From Saccharicrinis sp. (lineage in GTDB: Bacteria > Bacteroidota > Bacteroidia > Bacteroidales > Marinilabiliaceae), in the NCBI GenBank assembly GCA_024635585.1, contig JAGXIP010000225.1, positions 1 through 35,683 on the forward strand: a DNA stretch of 35,683 nt. Direction: 5' to 3'. Below are positions 1-8,402 of this stretch, in pieces. Positions within the stretch are counted from its first letter, which is position 1. Every line of letters begins with the position of its first letter. Below the pieces are notes generated by a model that was not told the DNA's origin, did not search any database, and saw only the letters and a program-made list of their open reading frames with translations. Position numbers and translations under genes: made by a program.

Positions 1-2
1 AT

Positions 3-1463
3 GCTATCCTTGATATTGACTATGATGGTCGTAATATCAACACTGGTGAATGGCCTTCAACAAGTATCGTATTTTCTCCTCGGGTAGGTTTTGTATGGGA
101 TGCTTCTGGAGACAAGAGTCTGAAAGTTCGTGGTGGTACAGGTCTTTTCTCGGGTAATTTGCCACTTGTATTCTTTACCAATATGCCTACCAACGGTGGA
201 ATGGTACAGTATCAGGCACAGATAAATGCAGCGAACGCAGCAAAAAAAGGTTTCGCAATGGATGAATTTGCCGGCGGTCTTGTAACTGATGCCAACGGAA
301 AGGCTACTATTTCTGCACTTTATGATAAATTATCTGGTTTAGGTTATCCTACAACTATTTCTCCTGAAGACGGAACAGTTCCTTCAGCTATTGCAGCTGT
401 AGATCCAAGTTTTAAAATGCCACAAGTATGGAAAACATCGCTCGCTGTTGACTATGCATTCAAAACATCTTTCCCATTCTCTGCAACAGTAGAAGGAATC
501 TATAACAAAACGATTACTGGTGTTACGCTATCCGATTGGAGTATTCCAAATGTGGGTGGTTTTGCTCGTTTCAATGGTGTTGACAATCGTCCTATTTATC
601 CTTCTGGTTATCGTACTAACACTAAGGCATTCGTGTTAGAAAACACTAGCAAGGGTTATGGTTGGTCTGCTAACATTACACTTAATGCAAAACCGGCAGA
701 ATGGATTAGCGTGATGGCTGCTTATACACACACTGTAGCTAAAGATCTAACCGGGATGCCGGGATCTAATGCTGAATCGGCATTTACATACGTTCCAACA
801 GTAGAAGGCCCTAACAACATTAAATTGCACAATTCTCAATACACTACACCCGATCGTCTTGTGGCATCGATTTCTGCCCACGACAAGAGCGGTAACCACT
901 ATGGAATTATCTATGAAGGATGGCGCGGTGGAGCGAACTACTCTTATATGACGGTTAACGACATCAACAGTGACGGTTACAACTACGATGCAATTTATGT
1001 TCCAACTGACGGTGAAGTGGAAAACAATGAGTTCCGCTTTGTTTCAGAAGACGATAAAACTCGTTTTATGGACTATGTGCATAACAATGATTATTTGAAA
1101 AATCAACAAGGCAAGTATGCAGAAGCCTATAGCGTTTACTCTCCATGGGTGCATCGTGTAGACTTTAGCTATAAACATGATTTTGTTGTTAATGCACGTA
1201 ATAGTAAACACAAACTACAAATTAGCTTTGATATCAAAAACGTAATGAACCTATTCAACTCCAGTTGGGGTGTAGCTAAATATTTGAACCAGGAAATTGG
1301 TTCGGAAGCTCGCATCCTTAAATACGAAGGTGTTGATGCTGACGGTGTGGCTACATTCTCTACACCTTCTTCAATACATGGTAATACCAAAACATTCACG
1401 CCAAGCTATTCATTGGGTCAAACTTGGTATGGATCAATCGGTATCAAGTATATTTTCAACTAA
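3..1463 (+). CDS. TonB-dependent receptor, Oar-like, C-terminal part (5' end outside window)
   Basis: The reading frame is open from the first bases of the window, so the gene starts upstream and only the last 486 codons are seen. The visible part reads as the C-terminal beta-barrel of a Bacteroidota TonB-dependent outer-membrane receptor. It has alternating aromatic/polar strands, a 'SPRVGFVWDASGDKSLKVRGGTG' type barrel segment split over the start of the window (key residues RVGF, RGGTG), a 'FDIKNVMNLF' segment, and a terminal strand ending GIKYIFN. Such barrels import large substrates or peptides using the ExbBD-TonB energy system. The plug and carboxypeptidase-like N-terminal domains are not in view, so the substrate cannot be told. 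A lipoprotein gene follows after 17 nt, probably as the co-transcribed surface partner. The family is fairly certain; the Oar-like subgroup is inferred from motif style. Confidence 0.88.
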   Translation, partial: AILDIDYDGRNINTGEWPSTSIVFSPRVGFVWDASGDKSLKVRGGTGLFSGNLPLVFFTNMPTNGGMVQYQAQINAANAAKKGFAMDEFAGGLVTDANGKATISALYDKLSGLGYPTTISPEDGTVPSAIAAVDPSFKMPQVWKTSLAVDYAFKTSFPFSATVEGIYNKTITGVTLSDWSIPNVGGFARFNGVDNRPIYPSGYRTNTKAFVLENTSKGYGWSANITLNAKPAEWISVMAAYTHTVAKDLTGMPGSNAESAFTYVPTVEGPNNIKLHNSQYTTPDRLVASISAHDKSGNHYGIIYEGWRGGANYSYMTVNDINSDGYNYDAIYVPTDGEVENNEFRFVSEDDKTRFMDYVHNNDYLKNQQGKYAEAYSVYSPWVHRVDFSYKHDFVVNARNSKHKLQISFDIKNVMNLFNSSWGVAKYLNQEIGSEARILKYEGVDADGVATFSTPSSIHGNTKTFTPSYSLGQTWYGSIGIKYIFN

Positions 1464-1480
1464 TTAAAAGTATATATAAT

Positions 1481-3013
1481 ATGAAACTAAAATATTTATT
1501 TCCATTTTTCATTGCGATACTTGCCTTGATGACAAGTTGTGACGATGAGGAAACTATGACGTTATTGGATGAAGTGCAAGTATCGTCGTCTTACGTGTCT
1601 ATCCCTGTAGCGGGCGGTTCTACATCAATTACTTTAACGACTCAAGATAGCTGGACCGCAGAGAAAGTACTTATAATGAAAAATGACTCTGTTGTTAAGG
1701 ACTCAATTTCGTGGCTAACACTCTCTTCAACTACAGGAAATGCCGGTGAGTCAGAACTTACATTTACCGCCCCATCTGCCATAGATGGTCGCATTGCAGA
1801 GGTTTTAGTTAAAAGTGGAGGCGTATCTCAAAGAATTAACATTATCCAAGGGTTGGCACAAATATCGGAAGCTACAGTGGCTGAAGCTAAAGCTGCCCCA
1901 GACGGTAAAACTCTCCGTATATCGGGCGAGGTCACTTCAATTTCAAATACTTTATATGGTAACTGGTATTTGACCGACGAAACAGGTGAATTGTACATCT
2001 ATGGCACTCTTGACGAGAAGGGCGGAACAAAAAACTTCTTGAGTCATGGCCTTGAAGTGGGTGATGAAGTAACCATTGAAGGACCAAAATCTTCTTACAA
2101 TGGCAGTCCTCAGATGGTGAATGTACTGGTAATGGAGATCAGAAAATCTCTTATAAAGGTTGATTCTGTTGCGAACGAAATGCTTCCTATCGAAGGTGGT
2201 GAGTTCACAGCATTCCTTTCTGTGAAAGGACAAGGCGTTTCGGTTGATATTCCTGAAGATGCCAAGTCGTGGTTATCAATTTCGTCTATCCAATCAGCAG
2301 GTGAGAGTGCTGTTGTGAAATTCAAAGTGGATGCAAACAACGGCGGAGACCGTGGAACTACACTTACATTCCGCACTACAGATGGGACTAAATTCTATTC
2401 CACAGAAACAACCCTTAGTCAAAAAGGAGCGATTATAGATGCAACTATTGCAGAGTTTATCGCAGCTGAAGTTGATAACACCCAATATCGTTTGACAGGT
2501 GCTATTACAAGTATTTCCAATGCTACATATGGTAATTTATACATAAGTGATTTTTCAGGTGAAACATATGTTTATGGCATTCAAGATTTTACCCAAAAAG
2601 GTTTAAAAGAGGGCGACATTATTACAATTGTTGGGAAACGTGCCGAATATAAAGGGACTCCACAAGTAGGCTCTGCTGTATTGGAGAGTGTTATTCCTGT
2701 AAGCTCTGCTACAATTGCCGAGGTCCTGATTAAACCTGATGATGCCAGTACATACTATAAGGTGACCGGTGAAATTACATCGATAACTAGTGAAACATAT
2801 GGTAATCTTATTCTAAAAGACGGTGATAGCCAAATCGTTGTGTATGGCTGTTATCCAGGTTATGGTGCAACCGGTGATTTTAGAAAAGGTTTGATAGCTG
2901 CCAAAGGTCTTAAAGTCGGTGATACGCTAACAGTAATTGCACCGAAGATCACCTTTGGAACAACAATTGAACTTTCACCTAGTTTTTATTTCAGCCATGT
3001 AAGTGCCGATTAA
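1481..3013 (+). CDS. Surface lipoprotein with two BACON and three OB-fold-like repeats
   Basis: 510 aa. I chose the ATG at 1481 because it gives a clean lipoprotein signal (hydrophobic residues 5-17, lipobox LMTSC, Cys20), while the frame opens earlier inside the receptor gene. Residues about 33-124 and 224-316 look like BACON domains (VxIPxxGG start, W(L)xLSS(xx)G middle, GxxR(xx)xLxF strand). Residues about 130-222, 320-405 and 409-508 are three related OB-fold-like units, each with the pattern (I/L/V)(S/T)G(E/A)(I/V)TSI..xxYGN at 147-161, 338-351 and 428-441. Bacteroidota use such proteins as outer-membrane lipoproteins for binding carbohydrate, mucin or other extracellular polymers. The acidic DDEE after Cys20 resembles the surface-export signal known in this phylum. 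The gene is 17 nt after the TonB receptor gene and probably forms one unit with it. The ligand is unknown. Confidence 0.8.
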   Translation: MKLKYLFPFFIAILALMTSCDDEETMTLLDEVQVSSSYVSIPVAGGSTSITLTTQDSWTAEKVLIMKNDSVVKDSISWLTLSSTTGNAGESELTFTAPSAIDGRIAEVLVKSGGVSQRINIIQGLAQISEATVAEAKAAPDGKTLRISGEVTSISNTLYGNWYLTDETGELYIYGTLDEKGGTKNFLSHGLEVGDEVTIEGPKSSYNGSPQMVNVLVMEIRKSLIKVDSVANEMLPIEGGEFTAFLSVKGQGVSVDIPEDAKSWLSISSIQSAGESAVVKFKVDANNGGDRGTTLTFRTTDGTKFYSTETTLSQKGAIIDATIAEFIAAEVDNTQYRLTGAITSISNATYGNLYISDFSGETYVYGIQDFTQKGLKEGDIITIVGKRAEYKGTPQVGSAVLESVIPVSSATIAEVLIKPDDASTYYKVTGEITSITSETYGNLILKDGDSQIVVYGCYPGYGATGDFRKGLIAAKGLKVGDTLTVIAPKITFGTTIELSPSFYFSHVSAD

Positions 3014-3072
3014 ATAGTATTCTATAAATACCTTTAAACCGCAAACGCCTGATTATTTTAAAGAAATAAAAC

Positions 3073-3097
3073 ACTGTGCAAAAGAATGTTGCACAGT
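3073..3097 (+). terminator. Hairpin after the BACON lipoprotein gene
   Basis: Perfect 8-bp inverted repeat ACTGTGCA / TGCACAGT (3073-3080 and 3090-3097) with a 9-nt loop, 59 nt after the lipoprotein stop. There is no strong T-run, so it may act as a 3'-end stabilising hairpin or a weak terminator. Confidence 0.5.
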
Positions 3098-3109
3098 TGG
3101 TTATCTTAA

Positions 3110-3161
3110 TAAAAACTCACCCGGTGACTATAAGCATGCTGCACATAGTCACCGGGTGAGT
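3110..3161 (-). terminator. Terminator of the FKBP lipoprotein gene, long perfect stem
   Basis: A perfect 17-bp inverted repeat (3115-3131 and 3145-3161, arm ACTCACCCGGTGACTAT) encloses a 13-nt loop. On the minus strand the stem is followed by TTTTT (3114-3110), as in an intrinsic terminator. It lies between convergent genes, and on the plus strand it could also stop read-through from the lipoprotein gene. Confidence 0.8.
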
Positions 3162-3220
3162 AAATTGATTGAGTAACAGTAATGTTGCCTTTTAGGGCGG
3201 GCACGACTTAATCGATTTTT

Positions 3221-3652
3221 TTAAAAATTAATCAAAGTAATTTTAAATTTTAGCACTCTACCATCATGGTAAGCATGGGTGCTGGGGATATACAAATACG
3301 CCACACCGCCTTTTTTCATGTACGGAATTCCAATTTTCCAGCCCTCAATTAATCCGTCCAATTCAAATGTTATAGGATCATTGGTTTGTGGTACCCGAGT
3401 GTCCGACGGCAGATTGTAGAGTTCGTATTTTACGGTAACCTTATCACTCAGCGCCGGGCTCTCGCCTGTACCTTCAGTTATATGTTGAATATAAACACCG
3501 GATGGATCTTTTATAGCATCAGTAATGTTTTTGCTGGCGAAATAGTTTTGAATTGTTTTGTCGTCCTTTTCCATTACCGACTCCTCTTTTTTGCAACTCG
3601 TTAAGGCTAGTACAAGCCCAAAAATAATAATTAGCGTATTTTTCATTTTCAA
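3221..3652 (-). CDS. FKBP-type peptidyl-prolyl isomerase-like lipoprotein (GldI-like, shortened)
   Basis: 143 aa with a lipoprotein signal (lipobox LALTSC, Cys20), so it is predicted to sit in the outer or inner membrane facing the periplasm. Residues about 45-143 match the FKBP fold: SGVYIQHITEGTG, DKVTVKYELYNL, then the conserved core LIEGWKIGIPYMKKGG and the last strand VLKFKITL. Bacteroidota carry several such lipoproteins, including GldI, which helps fold gliding or secretion proteins. This copy is unusual: the usual G in the VxYxG motif is E, the FDSS segment is replaced by VPQTNDP, and the 80s loop between AY and the last strand (normally AYG...IPPNxxL) is reduced to AYHDGR. Several active-site positions are therefore missing, and catalysis may be weak or lost. 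It ends in the strong hairpin at 3110-3161. Fold assignment is firm; activity is doubtful. Confidence 0.8.
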   Translation of the reverse strand: MKMKNTLIIIFGLVLALTSCKKEESVMEKDDKTIQNYFASKNITDAIKDPSGVYIQHITEGTGESPALSDKVTVKYELYNLPSDTRVPQTNDPITFELDGLIEGWKIGIPYMKKGGVAYLYIPSTHAYHDGRVLKFKITLINF

Positions 3653-3778
3653 ATTCTAAATAAATTAATTTACATGTTTATATTATGCCTATGAGTTAGA
3701 AAAACTCAAATGGTTGCGTGGCTGGGGTTGTGTAACTAAATCGCCAGTTTCCATATTTTTTATTTGTCTATCTTTAAG

Positions 3779-3867
3779 TCACATCCTCACATCCTCCAAT
3801 CTCCAAATCCTCCAATCTCCAAATCCTCACATCCCCATATCATCACATCATCACATCATCAAATCTC
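3779..3867. repeat. Degenerate tandem repeat (C/A/T-only, ATCCTCCAATCTCC type)
   Basis: About 90 bp that, read on the plus strand, contain almost no G. Short units such as CACATCCT, CCAATCTCCAAATC and ATCATCAC are repeated in shifting order. It runs right up to the phoH stop codon (3868-3870). It has no coding sense and no fixed spacer length, so it is not CRISPR. Probably slippage-generated spacer DNA. Confidence 0.75.
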
Positions 3868-4806
3868 CTACGGTTTTAGCTTATCGTAAGCTTCTACAAT
3901 CCTTTGCACCAGCGGATGGCGCACTATGTCGTTTATGTCGAAAACTATGATCTTAATCCCTTTTACATCTTTTAAAATTTCCATTGCTTGCACCAATCCC
4001 GACATGGATTTACGAGGCAAGTCTATTTGTGTTATATCGCCGGTAACCACATATTTGGTGCTTTGTCCCATGCGTGTCAGAAACATTTTTATTTGATTGG
4101 TGGTAGCATTTTGGGCATCATCTAAAATAACAAAAGCTTCGTTGAGGGTGCGTCCGCGCATAAAAGCCAGAGGAGCAATTTGTATGGTTCCGTTTTCCAT
4201 GTATTCTTTTAATTTGGCAGCGGGTATCATATCCTGCAATGCATCGTACAAAGGTTGTAGGTAGGGGTCTATCTTCTCTTTCATATCGCCCGGTAAAAAA
4301 CCAAGTTTTTCGCCTGCTTCTACCGCCGGACGGCTTAGTATGATACGGCGTACTTCTCTTTTCTTCAACGCCCTCACGGCAAGGGCAATGGCAGTATATG
4401 TTTTTCCGGATCCGGCAGGACCAACGGCAAGTATAAGATCGTTTTTTTCGTACTCTTGCACAAACAACTTTTGGTTGGGCGTGCGGCCTCGGATGGGTTT
4501 TCCGTTGATGCCGTATAAAATCACATCGTTTACCTCAACCGTACGTCCCACAGCACCACTTTCGATAATTTCTAACATGGAGTGTTCGCTCAGTACATTG
4601 TACTCGTTATAATGTTCGAGTAAAAGATGTACTTTCTCTTCAAAATTATTCACTTCTTCTTCCTCACCCATTACTTTAAGCCAGTCGCCACGGGCAATAA
4701 TACGTAGTTTGGGAAACCTATTTTTAAGCAAATCGAGCTTTATGTTTTTAACGCCCAAAAATTCAATTAAATCTACCGATTCCAGGTATATCAGTTTTTC
4801 TATCAT
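3868..4806 (-). CDS. phoH: PhoH-like ATPase
   Basis: 312 aa from the ATG at 4806; a longer frame exists, but the family normally begins with a short N-terminal alpha/beta (KH-like) domain, and MIEKLIYLES fits that. The N-terminal domain spans residues 1-80 and the P-loop ATPase domain about 105-312. Walker A is GPAGSGKT at 129-136 and Walker B FVILDDAQ at 225-232; the following NxTxxQ(M/I)KMFLTRxG and VTGDITQIDLP motifs are typical. Walker B reads DDAQ where most relatives have DEAQ, so the usual catalytic Glu is Asp. PhoH proteins are cytosolic ATPases, often linked to RNA metabolism together with YbeY in bacteria, with a helicase-like fold. Its promoter must lie in the 87-bp spacer shared with the divergent mazG. 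No partner gene follows it apart from the FKBP gene 215 bp away. Confidence 0.95.
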   Translation of the reverse strand: MIEKLIYLESVDLIEFLGVKNIKLDLLKNRFPKLRIIARGDWLKVMGEEEEVNNFEEKVHLLLEHYNEYNVLSEHSMLEIIESGAVGRTVEVNDVILYGINGKPIRGRTPNQKLFVQEYEKNDLILAVGPAGSGKTYTAIALAVRALKKREVRRIILSRPAVEAGEKLGFLPGDMKEKIDPYLQPLYDALQDMIPAAKLKEYMENGTIQIAPLAFMRGRTLNEAFVILDDAQNATTNQIKMFLTRMGQSTKYVVTGDITQIDLPRKSMSGLVQAMEILKDVKGIKIIVFDINDIVRHPLVQRIVEAYDKLKP

Positions 4807-4893
4807 ATTGTAAAATGAGTAATGTTGGGTACAAATTAACAACAAATATTGTTACATTTAAACTTTAAAATAATCTACCACAAAAGATAACTG

Positions 4894-5667
4894 ATGCAAA
4901 AAAAACTGACTGCTTTTGAAGAGTTACTAAATATTATGGATGAGCTGAGGGAAAAATGCCCTTGGGATAAAGAACAAACCAACGAAACCCTACGAACACT
5001 AACCATTGAAGAAACCTACGAGTTGGCTGATGCCATTATAAAAAATGATCCGAAACTCATAAAAAAGGAATTGGGTGATTTGCTGCTTCATATTGTGTTT
5101 TACGCTAAAATAGGAGAGGAGAACCAACAGTTTACCATTAAAGATGTAATAGATGCCCTCAACGAGAAGTTGGTTTACCGTCATCCGCATATTTTTGGAG
5201 ATACTCAGGTGGAAGATGCCAGAGGAGTTGAAGAAAATTGGGAACGATTAAAGCTAAAGGAAAAAGGGGGTAATAAAACGGTATTGGGAGGTGTACCCGA
5301 TTCTCTGCCGGCCATGGTTAAAGCCAATCGAATACAGGATAAAGCCCGTGGAGTTGGTTTTGATTGGGAAAATCGTGAGCAGGTTTGGGATAAGGTTCAG
5401 GAAGAGATGGAGGAGGTGAAAGTAGAAATTGCCAAAGGCGATGCGGATAAGATTGAAGCCGAGTTTGGCGATTTGCTGTTTTCTATCATCAATACGGCAC
5501 GTTTATATGGCGTGAACCCGGAGAATGCACTGGAACGAACCAATCGTAAGTTTATATCGCGCTTTAACTATCTCGAAGAAAAAACCATTAAACAAGGCAT
5601 AGATTTAAAAAGTATGTCGCTACAGGAGATGGACAAAATATGGGACGAGGCAAAAAAAATGGAGTAA
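4894..5667 (+). CDS. mazG: Nucleoside triphosphate pyrophosphohydrolase MazG
   Basis: 257 aa, the normal length for the two-domain MazG. The enzyme hydrolyses (d)NTPs to (d)NMP and pyrophosphate in the cytosol and acts as a house-cleaning enzyme; in E. coli it lowers ppGpp effects under starvation. Domain 1 (about 5-110) has the start CPWDKEQTNETLR and the metal-binding signature EETYEL(A)DAI...ELGDLL. Domain 2 (about 145-250) repeats the plan with EEMEEVKVEI...EFGDLLFSI. Both ExxE...ExxD sets are present, so activity is likely. The gene is divergent from phoH and ends in the hairpin at 5677-5704. I see no toxin or antitoxin genes beside it, so it is not part of a mazEF locus. Confidence 0.96.
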   Translation: MQKKLTAFEELLNIMDELREKCPWDKEQTNETLRTLTIEETYELADAIIKNDPKLIKKELGDLLLHIVFYAKIGEENQQFTIKDVIDALNEKLVYRHPHIFGDTQVEDARGVEENWERLKLKEKGGNKTVLGGVPDSLPAMVKANRIQDKARGVGFDWENREQVWDKVQEEMEEVKVEIAKGDADKIEAEFGDLLFSIINTARLYGVNPENALERTNRKFISRFNYLEEKTIKQGIDLKSMSLQEMDKIWDEAKKME

Positions 5668-5676
5668 ACAAAAAGA

Positions 5677-5704
5677 ATGGGATCCGGTAGTTGGCGGATC
5701 CCAT
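5677..5704. terminator. Bidirectional terminator between mazG and the FIST gene
   Basis: Perfect 10-bp inverted repeat ATGGGATCCG / CGGATCCCAT with an 8-nt loop, between convergent genes. On the minus strand it is followed by TTCTTTTTGTTT, a good T-run for ending the FIST operon; on the plus strand it lies 10 nt after the mazG stop. Confidence 0.85.
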
Positions 5705-5724
5705 CTATTAAAAATGCTATATAA

Positions 5725-6828
5725 CTATTTAAACAATAGCATTGTTGCCGTTTGATTAATATGACCTATATAACTCTCGCCGTAGGTACTCACGCCAATG
5801 GTTGGTATATCTGCAAAGAGCTTACTGTAAGCGTCGGTTTGATTTTTATTTTGAAGCTCTAAGGTGCGAAGAATACAATTAAAGTTGATTATCGCGGAAA
5901 CTGATCCGAGTTCTTGGACTTTGTTTGATAAATCCCGCTTGGTGCTTTCTACAATGTTCTGCGACTCTAAAATCTCTAATTCCATTCCTTCATTTATTGC
6001 ACAATAAAATAAGATATCATTATTATCTACTTTTTGTGGGCTACGAACAAAATAATCACTCATGGCAGATAATCCCAAAGGATTGGTAAAAAATAGGTTC
6101 GATACCTTATCTTCGTCAACATCCATTAGTCTGGCATACTCCATAATAGCGGGTTTACCATTGAGTTCCATAACCCGGCGTCGGTCGGATTTTGTAATCA
6201 CCGCATGTTTATTTAAGCCTTTAAAGCTCTGTGTTTTTAGCACAGTAAACGATGTTTTGCATTTTAGCAGGGCTATTACAGCTGCGTTGTTGTGATATTC
6301 GCCATTGGCATACACATAGGTTTTTTCAAAAGCCATGTTGTCGCCGGCCGAACCCCCCACAAAAGTTATATTGGTTAGGTCGCCAATACGTTCGTTTACT
6401 TTTTCTTCCATGCCGCTCAATCCATCTATGAGCAACAAACCTACATGTTTATTTGTATCTAATTGCGATAAGTCTTGGCCATAGTAATCTTTTAAACGTG
6501 CAAATGCTTTGTCAACGGCTAAAATGTCTCCTTTAATATTGGGAAGTACTTCTATTTTGCACTCTTCGATTATTTCGTTGCCTAGCGCCATGACCACAAT
6601 ACTGTTTTCAAGCATTTTGCCCGAGATAATTTCTCCTGACGAGGTGCATCCAATAATAGGTGTGTTGTTAAACAGCTTATATATCCCCTCGCTAATTTTT
6701 TGGGGATCGATGGAAGGCGAAGCGTAAAACTGAATAAATTTAGGATCACAATCCCCAATTTGTATTTTAATATCTTTTAGAATATCATCAATATCCTGCT
6801 TTGTTGAATGGGCTATTTTTACTTTCAT
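5725..6828 (-). CDS. Free-standing FIST-domain sensory protein
   Basis: 367 aa with no signal peptide. Residues about 20-210 match FIST_N (QFYASPSIDPQ..., then IIGCTSSGEI, KHVGLLLIDGLSGMEE, and FVGGSAGDN), and about 215-365 match FIST_C (HAVITKS, NPLGL, RTLEL, IGVSTYGES, NQTATMLLF). FIST domains are thought to be small-ligand sensors, possibly for amino acids, and are usually fused to histidine kinases, GGDEF domains or methyl-accepting proteins. Here no output domain is attached, so the signal would have to be passed to another protein. The gene lies 20 nt after a 67-aa gene on the same strand, which is a natural candidate partner. It ends at the hairpin at 5677-5704. The family call is firm; the ligand and output are unknown. 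Confidence 0.88.
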   Translation of the reverse strand: MKVKIAHSTKQDIDDILKDIKIQIGDCDPKFIQFYASPSIDPQKISEGIYKLFNNTPIIGCTSSGEIISGKMLENSIVVMALGNEIIEECKIEVLPNIKGDILAVDKAFARLKDYYGQDLSQLDTNKHVGLLLIDGLSGMEEKVNERIGDLTNITFVGGSAGDNMAFEKTYVYANGEYHNNAAVIALLKCKTSFTVLKTQSFKGLNKHAVITKSDRRRVMELNGKPAIMEYARLMDVDEDKVSNLFFTNPLGLSAMSDYFVRSPQKVDNNDILFYCAINEGMELEILESQNIVESTKRDLSNKVQELGSVSAIINFNCILRTLELQNKNQTDAYSKLFADIPTIGVSTYGESYIGHINQTATMLLFK

Positions 6829-6848
6829 CCTATGCTTTGTTTAATTTG

Positions 6849-7052
6849 TTAATTAGTTAATTGTACCTTAAAACTTTCGGCCACTTCGTAAATTTTGGCA
6901 ATCATTTCGTCCGTATCCGGAGTGTCTGAGGTAATCTTGTCGGGCATTATACCCTTCAATATTAATTTGATTCGTACGTTTCGTTCTTGAAAGGCATCGC
7001 CCTGAGCTTTTTTTCGTACCAGTTCCTCAATTAGTAATTTAGCTTTTCCCAT
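6849..7052 (-). CDS. Small conserved-looking hypothetical protein (67 aa), upstream of FIST gene
   Basis: Short frame starting at an ATG (MGKAKLLIEELVRKKAQG). It is highly charged, mostly helical by composition, has no Cys and no membrane segment. The second half has a Pro/Asp-rich turn (KITSDTPDTDE) followed by a helix (MIAKIYEVAESF). Its stop is 20 nt before the FIST start, so the two are very likely co-transcribed. I do not recognise the family. A role as adaptor or output partner for the FIST protein is inference from position only. Confidence 0.62.
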   Translation of the reverse strand: MGKAKLLIEELVRKKAQGDAFQERNVRIKLILKGIMPDKITSDTPDTDEMIAKIYEVAESFKVQLTN

Positions 7053-7355
7053 AATTATAATAGTTTTAATGTTGAAAAATATTTTATCTATTATTCTAAC
7101 TAAAGGTCAATGCATCCTTACCACAATCTTTACTCTACTTCTGTCCTTTATTAACCTAATGTTGTTATTAATAAATATTAACGTATATCATTTTTGAAGG
7201 ATCTTAAACGTTGACGAACGCATTAAATCTTTTGACTAAATAAGGTAAAATGACAACGAATGGTTTTTTATGTATAAACAAGAATTTTGGCTTTACTTTG
7301 TAAATCATTTTTCGTACATTATTTAAGTATTTGTACTTCCTAAAATTTCGATGTT
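7053..7355. promoter_or_regulatory. Divergent intergenic region with candidate promoter of the sugar-binding gene
   Basis: 303 bp between the 67-aa gene (-) and the sugar-binding lipoprotein gene (+). At 7289-7301 it has GGCTTTACTTTGT, identical to the sequence at the -7 region of the tetR promoter (8523-8535). TTACTTTG (7293-7300) resembles the Bacteroidota -7 element TAnnTTTG. No TTG is found at the expected -33 distance, so the promoter may need an activator. I see no other gene or structured element. Confidence 0.45.
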
Positions 7356-8348
7356 ATGAAAAATCTAAAAAGCATTTTTATTTTTGCGTTTGCACTTTTT
7401 TTAATGTTTGGATGCAAGCAAAAACCCAGCATTGGTTTACTTATGGATAGCCTACAAACCGCGCGGTGGGAAAAAGACATGAACCTTATTGAGGAAAATG
7501 TAAAAAAACTGGGTGGTACATGTACAGTGGCCATTGCCAATTCCGACCCCGAAAAGCAATTGGAACAGGCAAAGGAAATGATTGAAAATGGAGTTGAAGT
7601 GCTGATTGTTGTAGCTGTGGACTCAAAAAAGACTTGCGATATTGTTACTTATGCACATCAAAATCGTGTGCCCGTTATAGCCTACGACCGACTAATTAAA
7701 GATTGCATGTTAGATTATTACATAGCAACCGATAATATAGAAATTGGCGAGTTGCAGGCCAATTATCTTACCCGAATAAAACCACAGGGCAAATATGGTA
7801 TAGTGGGCGGATCAAGAATCGATAACAACGCCCATTTGCTTTATTTAGGACAGATGAATATTTTGCAACCATTGATAGAAAGAGGAGACGTAGAAATTGT
7901 TTTTAGTAATTTTTCAGATAGCTGGTCATTACACGAGGGATATAAAATTACCAACGACTACCTTAATAGTGAGAATGCGGGGTTAGATGCCGTAATTGCC
8001 GGTAATGATGCGTTGGCAGCAGGTGTTATTAGTGCCCTTAAAGAGCATCATATGGAAGGTAAGGTGCTGGTGGGAGGTCAAGATGCCGAGATACAGGCGA
8101 TTAGAGATATAGTCGCCGGAAACCAAACTATTACTATTTACAAACCTATTGAATCCATGGCTTTTGCCGCAGCCAATGCAGCTATTAAAATTGCCCATGG
8201 TAATGCACCATCCGATATGAATTTAACCATCAATAATGGTAAGCACTTGGTTCCTGCTATTTTATTACCTGCACAGGTGGTGCATCGCGAAAACATTAAA
8301 ATGACCGTGGTTTCTGATGGTTTCGTCAAAGAAGAGGATGTTAATTAG
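7356..8348 (+). CDS. Periplasmic sugar-binding lipoprotein (XylF/RbsB-like)
   Basis: 330 aa with a lipoprotein signal (lipobox LMFGC, Cys20). The rest is a type I periplasmic binding fold (Peripla_BP_4): first strand IGLLMDSLQTARWEKD, then GVEVLIVVAVDS, VPVIAYDRLI, the TDNIEIGELQANYL helix, GLDAVIAGNDALAAGVISAL, and VGGQDAE. The pattern YDRLI...D(Y)YI(A)TDN is that of D-xylose-binding XylF. Such proteins normally feed an ABC sugar permease or a sensor. Neither lies next to it: the upstream gene is divergent and the downstream gene is a TetR regulator behind a terminator. It is therefore an orphan binding protein that may serve a distant transporter or a hybrid two-component sensor. A strong terminator at 8403-8458 shows that it is its own transcription unit. 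Confidence 0.85.
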   Translation: MKNLKSIFIFAFALFLMFGCKQKPSIGLLMDSLQTARWEKDMNLIEENVKKLGGTCTVAIANSDPEKQLEQAKEMIENGVEVLIVVAVDSKKTCDIVTYAHQNRVPVIAYDRLIKDCMLDYYIATDNIEIGELQANYLTRIKPQGKYGIVGGSRIDNNAHLLYLGQMNILQPLIERGDVEIVFSNFSDSWSLHEGYKITNDYLNSENAGLDAVIAGNDALAAGVISALKEHHMEGKVLVGGQDAEIQAIRDIVAGNQTITIYKPIESMAFAAANAAIKIAHGNAPSDMNLTINNGKHLVPAILLPAQVVHRENIKMTVVSDGFVKEEDVN

Positions 8349-8402
8349 CTAGTGGCTAATGGCTAAAGGCAGATTTAGTGCGAATGTATGGTTTCAAATA
8401 AT

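Noticed and set aside
3779..3867. Possible CRISPR-like array from short repeated words
   Set aside because: Units vary in length and order, there are no unique spacers, and no cas genes are present.
4894..5667. mazG as part of a toxin-antitoxin locus
   Set aside because: No mazE or mazF homologue next to it; neighbours are phoH and a FIST gene.
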